Origin: Acanthochlamys bracteata
Lineage: Eukaryota > Streptophyta > Magnoliopsida > Pandanales > Velloziaceae
DNA: 64,000 bases
Direction of reading: 5' to 3'
Assembly (NCBI GenBank): GCA_019914995.1
Contig: CM034139.1
Location: 1,183,001 to 1,247,000 of the forward strand
Each line of letters begins with the position of its first letter. The first letter of the stretch is position 1. Under the pieces are notes generated by a model, which saw only the letters and a list, made by a program, of their open reading frames with translations, did no database searches and had not been told where the DNA came from. A program made the translations under genes and the position numbers. Positions 12,107 to 22,674 of this stretch are shown here, piece by piece.

Positions 12107-13407
12107 ATGGATCTTTTGAGTAGTAGCGATGATGAAGAAGATCACGATAGTGAAGACGAATTAGCAGAATTTTTTAAGCAGGCAAGTCAGGCAGTAAATC
12201 AGTATTATGAGAAAAACTCAAGGAAACGTGTTGTCCATACATCTATACGTATTGGTAATATATTTATGTCGGAGATATTAGAAGGAAACGAAACTCGTTG
12301 TTATCAAAATTTTCAAATGAAGCTACCGACCTTTTTACAACTCTGTGATGACTTGACAAAATTTTATGGTTTGAAACAATCACGAGGAATGTCAGTTCAC
12401 GAACAGGTTGCAATATTTTTAATAACTTGTGCGCATAATCTTGGAAATAGAATATGTCAGGATATCTTTAATCATTATGGCGAAACAATTCATAGACATT
12501 TTCATGAAGTGTTGGAATCCGTCATGAGGTTAGCTGCAGATCTTATAAAACCTCATTCTGGATACAATGAAGGTGCTAGATTTTATAAACTGCAGAACTC
12601 TCGATATCTCCTATGGTTTCAATTAAGTGATCAATCTTAATTTCAATTTAAGTAAATTGAACTTCTTATGCAGATATCAAAAATTTTATTTAAATAGGAT
12701 TGTATTGGAGCTATTGATGGTACACATATCAAAACAAGACTACCGCCAAGAGAGGTAACTGCTTATGTTGGACGTAAACGCTACGCCACTCAGAATGTTC
12801 TAACGGTATCTGATTTCAATATGTGTGTAACATTTGTATGGGCCGGATGAGAAGGATCAACTCATGACGCACACATACTTACTAAAGCAATCAATACACC
12901 TGTAGTTAATTTTCCTCGATCTTCTAGCGATTAATATTATTTAGTAGATGCAGGCTACAGACACACACGAGGATACATGGGATCCATAGAGAGGGCGAGA
13001 TGTAAGATATCATCTGCAGGATTTTCGTCGTGCAAATACATCTCAGATGCGAGCACCAAGAGGTATGAAAGAAAAGTTTAACTACATGCATTTTTCGTGT
13101 AGAAATATCATTGACCGTACTTTTGGCGTATGGAAGGCTCGTTTTGCAATATTAGCAAATATATCAAGATATTCAGTAGAAGTTTAGCGTGAGATTGTAA
13201 TTGGTATATGGCGAGACACAACTATATCAGGAATAAAGGTGTCGCAGATGATGCATTTTCTAGGCTGAACGTGAGACTTATGTTCCATCAATAGTTGAAG
13301 AATCTTCGAGTACATCTAACGTTCAACTTGAAAACAATATTGACCAGCGGGATGCAGAGTGGATCGCGTGCAGTGATGAAATTGCAAATGAAATATATAG
13401 ACAGTAA
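12107..13407 (+). pseudogene. PIF/Harbinger DDE transposase (HARBI1-like)
   Basis: The first exon (from ATG 12107) starts with a Ser/Asp/Glu-rich tail, then CYQNFQMKLPTFLQLCDDL and SVHEQVAIFLITCAHNLGNR, the helix-turn-helix region of HARBI1-type transposases. After an intron ending at TAAATAG (about 12696) the catalytic part begins: CIGAIDGTHIKTRLPP (first Asp), EGSTHDAHIL (second Asp), YYLVDAGYRHTRGY, FNYMHFSCRNIIDRTFGVWK and the end EIANEIYRQ. Relatives usually have R-N-x-I-E-R-x-F-G, with Glu as the third catalytic residue; here it is Asp. A stop lies just before EGSTHD (TGA where TGG is expected, about 12848) and frames change further on, so no active enzyme is expected. The exon-1 splice donor, about 12620-12655, is uncertain. 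Confidence 0.85.
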
Positions 13408-13519
13408 TTATGAATGTTATGATTGTATTTGTTGCTATTTATGATTGTTGAACTATTAACTGTATGACTATATTATCTTTAATTAAAATTTTATTTAAAA
13501 TTGCTAATGTATTACTGTA

Positions 13520-13795
13520 TTTTTTTCATTTCTACCAATTAATTAATTAATTAATTAATATTATATTGAATAATAATATATTTAAATATTTATAAGTAAT
13601 TTAAATATATTATTTCAGAATTTATTATAATAATAATATATTTATTCATATGTTTAAAAATATTATTATAAAAATATTAAACAAAAATATTTTTAAAATA
13701 TATTATAAAATTAATTTTCAAAAAATTAGATAATATATGAAAATAAATTTAAAATTTTAATAATATATAATTTATAATATATTTAAGGGTATTTC
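13520..13795. repeat. Extremely AT-rich tract in the Harbinger 3' region
   Basis: The tract starts with a run of (TTAA)n type (CAATTAATTAATTAATTAAT at about 13538) and goes on as almost pure A/T with TAATAATAT words. It separates the transposase gene from the subterminal region of the element. Confidence 0.7.
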
Positions 13796-14015
13796 AGTCA
13801 TTATATATCTTATTCACTTATAATCACAAGCTTAGCCAAACATGTCTACAATTTTCTTTTAAAGAAAAGCTTTAAACAGTAAAATTTACACAAACATAAT
13901 TCAGAAAAAAACAGCTTTCTAATCAAAAGTTCAACAACCACTTTTTTAAGCAAAATCACATAAACAACAATTTTCGTCCAAAATCTCTAAATTTAAAGCT
14001 TAGCCAAACATGCCC

Positions 14016-14808
14016 TAAGTCCGTCTTCTACGCAATAAGTATTTATTTTGTAGCGTTCCTATAATAGATAGAACGACAACTATGTAATAATCAATTAGAG
14101 CTGCTTTGTGATCTACTCTTTTAATAAATTAATTCAAGTTTCTGTGACTTTCTATCGTAACTATATTTGTTATTGCAAAACCAAATTTGAGCATTACGAA
14201 CTGCTAACGAAATAGACAATATGCTAAAATTGCAACGTTCAACTACAACAACAAATTTTTAGTTTATATAAATCAAGTTACGTATAAACCGATACATTTG
14301 ATGCGATACCCACTATTTAATAAATACTTAGTTTCAGAAATAATTTAATCGATGAAAATATAGAAAGTTTCATAATCGTGATAATTAGGAAATTAGTTGC
14401 GAAACTATCTTTTTACTTTTCTTTCTATTACTACAGTAGTAACATCTCTAGAGCATTTTATCATTTCGACTTTTCAGAATTTTGCCAAAAATTGTCCAAG
14501 TAACTAAATAGGTTGTCGTTGTTAAGCTTGATTTTACTTATAAGCAAGGACACAATCGGGTTTGTTCCCTAATGATAAAAAATTCTTTTAATATTTTGTG
14601 CAACATTGCACTTGTAAGTTAATCGTTAGTGAATAATGTTTGCTAAACACTTAACGTATGTCTAAGTTTATAACTTTAAACTGATTAGAGCATATGTGTT
14701 GTTATTGTTAATAGTTTTTGTTTGTAATCGCAATATTGACACAATATGGGAAGAATTTTAAAATCACAAATATTCATGAAGATTAGTACTAAAACTTTGT
14801 ATATGAAT
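14016..14808 (+). pseudogene. 3' end and downstream flank of a ninth gene copy (copy 0)
   Basis: The sequence TAAGTCCGTCTTCTAC at 14016 is the last codons of the peptide gene (Leu-Ser-Pro-Ser-Ser-Thr). It is followed by the family's usual downstream DNA, including the AATAAA word near 14124. The rest of the gene should lie 5' of the Harbinger insertion, but I found no trace of it to the left. The coding part remaining is about 20 bp. Confidence 0.8.
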
Positions 14809-15219
14809 AATCTGAAGAACAAAAGGAAATGCATTAAGATAAAAAAATTTTGCTACCTTGTTAAATTTTGGGAGGTAATAATATTCGGAAACCAAATTAG
14901 AGATAGTTCCAAAAATTGAAGTTAAGAATAGGAACAAAGCCAAAAACACATACGAAAAAGTATGGAAATAGGAAACTTATGTTAACTTATCAGATTGGTA
15001 GAGTTAATTGCATTCTGAATCGCAATTAAGATTGTCCAAAATATTTTCAATTAAGAGCAGCAAATAATACAAGACATGCGACGAAGCGAATGAAAACAAG
15101 AAAGTTGTCCTAAATTATTTAATTTGTGGAGTTAGTAGGTTTTCGAATCCAAATTAATGCAATTAAACGCAGACGGGTTATTAACTAGACTTTGGTAACA
15201 TTAACGTTTTAAATGAACT

Positions 15220-15244
15220 AACGTCATCAATCTCTCTTATAAAT
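15220..15244 (+). promoter_or_regulatory. Promoter of copy 1 (TAACGTCA + TATA)
   Basis: TATAAAT lies at 15238-15244, about 86 bp 5' of the ATG. The upstream bZIP-type box is changed to TAACGTCA. Confidence 0.7.
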
Positions 15245-15329
15245 GGGGCGACACTGGTTAGATTTTTGGTAGAGAGTACTTTTTTGTCTTCATCGAGTTT
15301 CTCCTGCTCTTTTTATAATAAACAACAAA

Positions 15330-15659
15330 ATGAATCAAGCGAACGTTATTATTTCAGTTATTTTACTATTCTATTCTCTTGGGTTAGTTTAAATACAGGC
15401 CAATGCTGAATGGTGGAGACCATCAAGAGAGCCGCCTGTTCCATGGGGAACTGGAGGTATTAGTATCGATTACCCATACAACTCAAGAGGCTTTGATACT
15501 ACGTGTTGCGAGAGTATAGCGCAGCTAGGGGACCATTGCCTTAGACAAGTTTTTAAAGTTGCTTCTTCTACTCGTCTATCAGTCACAGCATTGAAATCAT
15601 CCTGCCAAGTACGCTACGACGCTCCAGCATCTACCAACCTAAGTCCGTCTTCTACTTAA
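15330..15659 (+). pseudogene. Secreted Cys peptide gene, copy 1 (stop in signal peptide)
   Basis: This is the most diverged member of the direct array. It keeps the family length (110 codons) and the full downstream frame TTCCESIAQLGDHCLRQVFK, but the signal peptide (MNQANVIISVILLFYSLGLV) is ended by TAA at 15390-15392, where other copies have Gly. As sequenced it cannot make the secreted product, unless translation starts elsewhere. Its upstream box is TAACGTCA instead of TGACGTCA. Substitutions such as Ile-Val, Pro-Thr (SVTALK) and His-Asn (STNLSP) are shared partly with the inverted pseudogene at 46616, so copy 1 probably preserves older sequence. Confidence 0.9.
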
Positions 15660-16430
15660 TGAGTATTTATTTGCAGCGTTCCTGTACTAGACAGAACAAC
15701 AGCTATGTATTAACCAATTCGGGCTACTTTGTGATCTTACTCTTTTAATAACTTAGTTAAAGTTTATGTGACTTTCCGTCGTAATTATTTTTATTTTTGC
15801 AAAACTAAATTTATGCATTACGAACTGCTAACGGAATAGACAACATGCAAAAACTGCGACGTTCAACTTCAACAATAGATTTTCATGTTACATAAAGTCA
15901 AGTTCTGTATAAACCGACATATTTGATACGATACCCTCTATTTAATAAATACTTAGTTCCAGAAATAATTTATTCGACAAAGATATACTAAAGTTTCATA
16001 ATTGTGATAATTAGAGAAATTAGTTGCTAAATTATCTTTTTACTTTTCATTCTATTACAACAGTGGTAACATCTCTAGAACGTTTTATCATTTCGTCTTT
16101 TTAGAATTTTGCGAAAAATTGTCCAAATAACTAAATAGGTTGTCGTTGTTAAGCTTGATTTTACTTATTAGCAAGGACACAGTCGGATTTTTTCCCTAAC
16201 TATAAAAAATTCTTTTAATATTTTGTGCAACATTGCACTTGTAAGTTAATCGTTAGTGAATAATGTTTGCTAAAGAGTTAACGTATGTCTAAGTTTATAA
16301 CTTTAAACTGATTAGAGCGTATGTGTTGTTAGTGTTAATAGTTTTTGTTTGCGTTCGCAATATTGACACAATATGGGAAGAATTTTAAAATCACAAATAT
16401 TCATGAAGGTTAGCACTAAAACTTTGTATA

Positions 16431-17117
16431 TATATATTCGTTAGACAAATTTGTAGAGGGTGTGCAATCTTTAGGCCTTCCTTAGCGAAAATGCTAGTCT
16501 ACAATCCACGAAATATATTGTAAAGCTAATTCGTATTAACAACTAAAACTTATACAGTTAAATTTCAGTAGGTGCTACTAGCTTTAACGTCGTCACTTAA
16601 TAGCAAAGCCGGCTCGCGAATATTTAGAAAACCTTGATGAATTTGAAAATTAACTAGTTTAGCTAGTCATATTTTTCGTGATTCTTCAACTTGTTTAATC
16701 GTTCCTCCCACAATCCTAAGTAGTTTAATCAGAAATTTTGGAATGTTACCTTATCTAAGATTCAATCCGGAATTGTTTTGATGTCAAAAGACTTAGAGCA
16801 GGATGGTGAAACTTTGATTAGGCTACGTTTTAAGTGCCACCTCATGGGAAACCAACAATTTTGCAATTTATGCTTTCTACCAATAAAAAATAGTATATAC
16901 CCATTCCCAAATAACAGAGCATCGGTAATTGGAAACTTTTAGCCATCTAGGTTTCCTTATTAAAAAGAAGAAAAAAAACCAATAGATTTTTACTTGCTGC
17001 ACTACTAATACATACATAAATGTTTAGATCTCGTAAATATACACCAATACTAAACCTTCATAAATTTTAATCTCTACGGGTAAAATTTGCTGAAAGTTAT
17101 TAATTAGCGAAAGCAGA
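16431..17117. repeat. ~0.69-kb spacer block, missing from the first spacer
   Basis: Between ACTTTGTATA and TCTGAAGAAC all seven inter-gene spacers carry this block (here in the unit-1 spacer), but the spacer before copy 1 joins the two borders directly (14797-14811). The inverted array also contains the block, for example the reverse complement of AAATTTTACCCATAGAGATT at about 45200. The block is therefore ancestral and was lost once, rather than gained as a transposon. It has no frame of note and no terminal repeats that I can see. Confidence 0.8.
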
Positions 17118-17526
17118 TCTGAAGAACAAAAGGAAATGCACGAAGATAAAAAAATTCTGCTAACTTGTTAAATTTTGGGAGGTAATAATATTCCGAAACC
17201 ATATTAGAGGTAGTTCCATAAATTGAAGTTAAGAATAGGAACAAAGCCAAAAACACATACGAAAAAGTATGGAAATAGGAAACGTATGTTAACTTATCAA
17301 ATTGGTAGAGTTAATTGCATTCTGAATCGCAATTAAGATTGTTGAAAATATTTTTAATTAAGAGTAGCAAATAATACCAGACATGTGAGGAAGTGAATGA
17401 AAACAAGAAAGCTGCCCTAATTTATTTAATTTGTGGAGTTAGTAGGTTTTGAATCCAAATTAATGCAATTAAACGCGCAGACGGGTTATTAACTAGGCTT
17501 TGGTAACATTAACGTTTTAAATGAAC

Positions 17527-17551
17527 TGCGTCATCAATCTCTCTTATAAAT
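17527..17551 (+). promoter_or_regulatory. Promoter of copy 2 (TGCGTCA + TATA)
   Basis: TATAAAT lies at 17545-17551. One base of the palindromic box is absent (TGCGTCA), so bZIP binding may be weaker unless this is a sequence error. Confidence 0.7.
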
Positions 17552-17640
17552 GGGGCGACAATCGGTTTGATATTTGGTAGTGGGTACTTTTTTTGTCTTC
17601 ATCGAGTTTCTCCTGCTCTTTTTACAAGAACATCAAAAAA

Positions 17641-17970
17641 ATGAATCACGAGAACGTTATTATTTCAGCTATTTTAGTATTCTATTCTATTGGGTTACTT
17701 GGAATACAGGCCAATGCTGAATGGTGGAGACCATCAAGAGAGCCGCCTGTTCCATGGGGAACAGGAGGTATTAGTATCGATTACCCATACAACTCAAGAG
17801 GCTTTGATACTGCGTGTTGCGAGAGTATAGCGCAGCTAGGGGATCATTGCCTTAGACAAGTTTTTAAAATTGCTTCTTCTACTCGTCTATCAGTCCCGGC
17901 ATTGAAATCATCTTGTCAAGTACGATACGACGCTCCGGCATCTACCCACCTAAGTCCGTCTTCTACTTAA
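17641..17970 (+). CDS. Small secreted prolamin-like/ECA1-like peptide, copy 2
   Basis: The gene encodes 109 residues. Residues 1-26 form a signal peptide: a short polar start, the hydrophobic core VIISAILVFYSIGLLGI, and a likely cut after ANA. The mature ~83 residues start EWWRPSREPPVPWGTGG and contain four cysteines at 59, 60, 70 and 92 in the order CC-x9-C-x21-C, followed by a Ser/Pro-rich tail. The CC...C...F...L...C spacing resembles the second half of the prolamin-like domain of plant ECA1/EC1 secreted peptides, which normally have six Cys; the first pair is missing here. The frame is open upstream to 17593, but I chose 17641 because only this ATG is conserved in every copy. Family assignment is an inference; secretion is well supported. 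Confidence 0.85.
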   Translation: MNHENVIISAILVFYSIGLLGIQANAEWWRPSREPPVPWGTGGISIDYPYNSRGFDTACCESIAQLGDHCLRQVFKIASSTRLSVPALKSSCQVRYDAPASTHLSPSST

Positions 17971-19835
17971 TGAGTATTTATTTTGCAGCGTTCCTATACT
18001 AGACAGCGACAACTATGTAATAACCAATTCGGTCGCTTTGTGATCTTACTCTTTTAATAAATTAATTCAAGTTTACGTGACTTTCCGTCGTAATTGTATT
18101 TATTTTTGCAAAACTAAATTTATGCATTACGAACTGCTAACAGAATACAAAACATGCAAAAATTTCAACATTCAACTTCAACAATAGAATTTAATGTTAC
18201 ATAAAGTCAAGTTCAGATATACGGACATATTTGATTCGATACCCACTATTTAATAAATACTTAGTTCCAGAAATAATTTATTCGACAAAGATATACTAAA
18301 GTTTCATAATTGTGATAATTAGCGAAATTAGTTGCTAAACTATCTTTTTACTTTTCATTCTATTACAACAGTGGTAACATCTCTAGAACGTTTTATCATT
18401 TCGTCTTTTCAGAATTTTGCCAAAAATTGTCCAAATAACTAAATAGGTTGTCGTTGTTAAGCTTGATTTTACCTATAAGCAAGGACACAGTCGGATTTTT
18501 TTTCCCTAACAATAAAAAATTCTTTTAATATTTTGTGCAACATTGCACTTGTAAGTTAATCGTTAGTGAATAATGTTTGCTAAAGAGTTAACGTATGTCT
18601 AAGTTTATAACTTTAAACTGATTAGAGCGTATGTGTTGTTAGTGTTAATAGTTTTTGTTTGCGTTCGCAATATTGACACAATATGGGAAGAATTTTAAAA
18701 TCACAAATATTCATGAAGGTTAGCACTAAAACTTTGTATATATATATTCGTTAGACAAATTTGTAGAGGGTGTGCAATCTTTAGGCCTTCCTTAGCGAAA
18801 ATGCTAGTCTACAATCCACGAAATATATTGTAAAGCTAATTCGTATTAACAACTAAAACTTATACAGTTAAATTTCAGTAGGTGCTACTAGCTTTAACGT
18901 CGTCACTTAATAGCAAAGCCGGCTCGCGAATATTTAGAAAACCTTGATGAATTTGAAAATTAACTAGTTTAGCTAGTCATATTTTTCGTGATTCTTCAAC
19001 TTGTTTAATCGTTCCTCCCACAATCCTAAGTAGTTTAATCAGAAATTTTGGAATGTTACCTTATCTAAGATTCAATCCGGAATTGTTTTGATGTCAAAAG
19101 ACTTAGAGCAGGATGGTGAAACTTTGATTAGGCTACGTTTTAAGTGCCACCTCATGGGAAACCAACAATTTTGCAATTTATGCTTTCTACCAATAAAAAA
19201 TAGTATATACCCATTCCCAAATAACAGAGCATCGGTAATTGGAAACTTTTAGCCATCTAGGTTTCCTTATTAAAAAGAAGAAAAAAACCAATAGATTTTT
19301 ACTTGCTGCACTACTAATACATACATAAATGTTTAGATCTCGTAAATATACACCAATACTAAACCTTCATAAATTTTAATCTCTACGGGTAAAATTTGCT
19401 GAAAGTTATTAATTAGCGAAAGCAGATCTGAAGAACAAAAGGAAATGCACGAAGATAAAAAAATTCTGCTAACTTGTTAAATTTTGGGAGGTAATAATAT
19501 TCCGAAACCATATTAGAGGTAGTTCCATAAATTGAAGTTAAGAATAGGAACAAAGCCAAAAACACATACGAAAAAGTATGGAAATAGGAAACGTATATGT
19601 TAACTTATCAAATTGGTAGAGTTAATTGCATTCAAATCGCAATTAAGATTGTTGAAAATATTTTTAATTAAGAGTAGCAAATAATACCAGACATGTGAGG
19701 AAGTGAATGAAAACAAGAAAGCTGCCCTAATTTATTTAATTTGTGGAGTTAGTAGGTTTTCGAATCCAAATTAATGCAATTAAACGCAGACGGGTTATTA
19801 ACTAGGCTTTGGTAACATTAACGTTTTAAATGAAC

Positions 19836-19861
19836 TGACGTCATCAATCTCTCTTATAAAT
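19836..19861 (+). promoter_or_regulatory. Promoter of copy 3 (TGACGTCA + TATA)
   Basis: Perfect palindrome TGACGTCA at 19836-19843, 11 bp before TATAAAT at 19855-19861. TGACGTCA is the core bound by TGA/CRE-type bZIP factors in plants; the factor acting here is unknown. Confidence 0.75.
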
Positions 19862-19944
19862 GGGGCGACACTGGTTTGATATTTGGTAGTGGGTACTTTT
19901 TGTCTTCATCGAGTTTCTCTGCTCTTTTTTACATAAACATCAAA

Positions 19945-20277
19945 ATGAATCACGAGAACGTTATTATTTCAGCTATTTTAGTATTCTATTCTATTGGGTT
20001 ACTTGGAATACAGGCCAATGCTGAATGGTGGAGACCATCAAGAGAGCCGCCTGTTCCATGGGGAACAGGAGGTATTAGTATCGATTACCCATACAACTCA
20101 AGAGGCTTTGATACTGCGTGTTGCGAGAGTATAGCGCAGCTAGGGGATCATTGCCTTAGACAAGTTTTTAAAATTGCTTCTTCTACTCGTCTATCAGTCC
20201 CGGCATTGAAATCATCTTGTCAAGTACGATACGATCGACGCTCGGCATCTACCCACCTAAGTCCGTCTTCTACTTAA
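19945..20277 (+). CDS. Small secreted prolamin-like/ECA1-like peptide, copy 3
   Basis: Identical to copy 2 in the signal peptide, the mature N-terminus and the four-Cys core. The only protein change is near the C-terminus, where RYDAPAST is replaced by RYDRRSAST through a net gain of three bases around 20230-20247. That change lies in a CG-rich word (GATACGATCGACGCTCGG) where several copies differ, so it may be a consensus error rather than a real variant. The frame opens upstream of the conserved ATG (to 19876), but the TATA box lies at 19855-19861, so that upstream part would precede or overlap the transcription start. The gene is complete with its promoter, and it should be secreted like copy 2. 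Confidence 0.85.
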   Translation: MNHENVIISAILVFYSIGLLGIQANAEWWRPSREPPVPWGTGGISIDYPYNSRGFDTACCESIAQLGDHCLRQVFKIASSTRLSVPALKSSCQVRYDRRSASTHLSPSST

Positions 20278-22139
20278 TGAGTATTTATTTATTTGCAAAT
20301 CCTATACTAGACAGAACGACAACTATGTAATAACCAATTCGGGCTGCTTTGTGATCTTACTCTTTTAATAAATTAATTCAAGTTTACGTGACTTTCCGTC
20401 GTAATTGTATTTATTTTTGCAAAACTAAATTTATGCATTACGAACTGCTAACAGAATACAAAACATGCAAAAATTTCAACATTCAACTTCAACAATAGAA
20501 TTTAATGTTACATAAAGTCAAGTTCCGTATACACGGACATATTTGATTCGATACCCACTATTTAATAAATACTTAGTTCCAGAAATAATTTATTCGACAA
20601 AGATATACTAAAGTTTCATAATTGTGATAATTAGCGAAATTAGTTGCTAAACTATCTTTTTACTTTTCATTCTATTACAACAGTGGTAACATCTCTAGAA
20701 CGTTTTATCATTTCGTCTTTTCAGAATTTTGCCAAAAATTGTCCAAATAACTAAATAGGTTGTCGTTGTTAAGCTTGATTTTACCTATAAGCAAGGACAC
20801 AGTCGGATTTTTTTTCCCTAACAATAAAAAAATTCTTTTAATATTTTGTGCAACATTGCACTTGTAAGTTAATCGTTAGTGAATAATGTTTGCTAAAGAG
20901 TTAACGTATGTCTAAGTTTATAACTTTAAACCGATTAGAGCGTATGTGTTGTTAGTGTTAATAGTTTTTGTTTGCGTTATAATATTGACACAATATGGGA
21001 AGAATTTTAAAATCACAAATATTCATGAAGGTTAGCACTAAAACTTTGTATATATATATTCGTTAGACAAATTTGTAGAGGGTGTGCAATCTTTAGGCCT
21101 TCCTTAGCGAAAATGCTAGTCTACAATCCACGAAATATATTGTAAAGCTAATTCAGATTAACAACTAAAACTTATACAGTTAAATTTCAGTAGGTGCTAC
21201 TAGCTTTAACGTCGTCACTTAATAGCAAAGCCGGCTCATGAATATTTAGAAAACCTTGATGAATTTGAAAATTAACTAGTTTAGCTAGTCATATTTTTTC
21301 GTGATTCTTCAACTTGTTTAATCGTTCCTCCCACAATCCTAAGTAGTTTAATCAGAAATTTTGGAATGTTACCTTATCTAAGATTCAATCCGAATTGTTT
21401 TGATGTCAAAAGACTTAGAGCGGGATGGTGAAACTTTGATTAGGCTACGTTTTAAGTGCCACCTCATGGGAAACCAACAATTTTGCAATTTATGCTTTCT
21501 ACCAATAAAAATAGTATATACCCATTCCCAAATAACAGAGCATCGGTAATTGGAAACTTTTAGCCATCTAGGTTTCCTTATTAAAAGAAAAAAAACCAAT
21601 AGATTTTTACTTGTTGCACTACTAATACATACATAAATGTTTAGATCTCAGAAATATACACCAATACTAAACCTTCATAAATTTTAATCTCTACTGGTAA
21701 AATTTGCTGAAAGTTATTAATTAGCTAAAGCAGATCTGAAGAACAAAAGGAAATGCACGAAGATAAAAAAATTCGCTAACTTGTTAAATTTTGGGAGGTA
21801 ATAATATTCGAAACCATATTAGAGGTAGTTCCATAAATTGAAGTTAAGAATAGGAACAAAGCCAAAAACACATACGAAAAAAGTATGGAAATAGGAAACG
21901 TATGTTAACTTATCAAATTGGTAGAGTTAATTGCATTCTGAATCGCAATTAAGATTGTTGAAAATATTTTTAATTAAGAGTAGCAAATAATACCGGACAT
22001 GTGAGGAAGTGAATGAAAACAAGAAAGCTGCCTAATTTATTTAATTTGTGGAGTTAGTAGGTTTTCAATCCAAATTAATGCAATTAAACGCAGACGGGTT
22101 ATTAACTAGGCTTTGGTAACATTAACGTTTTAAATGAAC

Positions 22140-22165
22140 TGACGTCATCAATCTCTCTTATAAAT
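22140..22165 (+). promoter_or_regulatory. Promoter of copy 4 (TGACGTCA + TATA)
   Basis: TGACGTCA at 22140-22147 and TATAAAT at 22159-22165. Transcription would start near 22190-22200, giving a 5' leader of about 50-60 bases. Confidence 0.8.
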
Positions 22166-22250
22166 GGGGCGACACTGGTTTGATATTTGGTAGTGGGTAC
22201 TTTTTTGTCTTCATCGAGTTTCTCCTGCTCTTTTTACAGTAAACATCAAA

Positions 22251-22580
22251 ATGAATCACGAGAACGTTATTATTTCAGCTATTTTAGTATTCTATTCTAT
22301 TGGGTTACTTGGAATACAGGCCAATGCTGAATGGTGGAGACCATCAAGAGAGCCGCCTGTTCCATGGGGAACAGGAGGTATTAGTATCGATTACCCATAC
22401 AACTCAAGAGGCTTTGATACTGCGTGTTGCGAGAGTATAGCGCAGCTAGGGGATCATTGCCTTAGACAAGTTTTTAAAATTGCTTCTTCTACTCGTCTAT
22501 CAGTCCCGGCATTGAAATCATCTTGTCAAGTACGATACGACGCTCCGGCATCTACCCACCTAAGTCCGTCTTCTACTTAA
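22251..22580 (+). CDS. Small secreted prolamin-like/ECA1-like peptide, copy 4 (reference copy)
   Basis: The protein is identical to copy 2 (109 residues, Cys 59, 60, 70, 92). This is the cleanest unit: TGACGTCA at 22140-22147, TATAAAT at 22159-22165, ATG 86 bp downstream of the TATA box, no upstream ATG extending the frame, stop at 22578-22580, and AATAAA at 22669-22674. No intron is needed. The mature peptide has an aromatic, Pro/Arg-rich start (EWWRP), a Gly-rich turn and a Cys-rich helix-like part (SIAQLGDHCLRQVFKIA). No transmembrane segment follows the signal, so it should be released from the cell. A role in reproduction would follow from the ECA1/EC1 resemblance but is not shown by the sequence. 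Confidence 0.88.
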   Translation: MNHENVIISAILVFYSIGLLGIQANAEWWRPSREPPVPWGTGGISIDYPYNSRGFDTACCESIAQLGDHCLRQVFKIASSTRLSVPALKSSCQVRYDAPASTHLSPSST

Positions 22581-22668
22581 TGAGTATTTATTTTGCAGCG
22601 TTCCTATACTAGACAGAACGACAACTATGTAATAACCAATTCGGGCTGCTTTGTGATCTTACTCTTTT

Positions 22669-22674
22669 AATAAA
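22669..22674 (+). terminator. Poly(A)-like signal of copy 4
   Basis: AATAAA lies 89 bp after the stop, within CTTTTAATAAATTAATTC. The same word is at the same distance in the other units, so it is the likely near-upstream polyadenylation element of the family. Confidence 0.5.

Larger units (their letters stand above)
10810..14015 (+). mobile_element. PIF/Harbinger DNA transposon, decayed, right end mapped
   Basis: Two adjacent genes of the PIF/Harbinger type lie in the same direction: a Myb/SANT-like DNA-binding protein (10810-11821) and a DDE transposase (12107-13407). The right end is at 14015, where a terminal sequence ending AGCCAAACATGCCC is followed by TAA, the 3-bp target preferred by this superfamily. 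The similar word AAGCTTAGCCAAACATG recurs inward at about 13828, as subterminal repeats do. The left terminus was not found, so the start given is that of the first gene. Both genes are damaged, so the element is not autonomous now. Confidence 0.8.

Noticed and set aside
16431-17117. Spacer block considered as a transposon insertion
   Set aside because: It is present in seven spacers and in the old inverted array and has no terminal repeats or target-site duplication, so a loss from the first spacer explains the difference better.
21378-21599. Minus-strand frame in an array spacer
   Set aside because: It is open only in this unit; the equivalent spacer in the other units, nearly identical in DNA, is closed by small differences. 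It is not a conserved gene.
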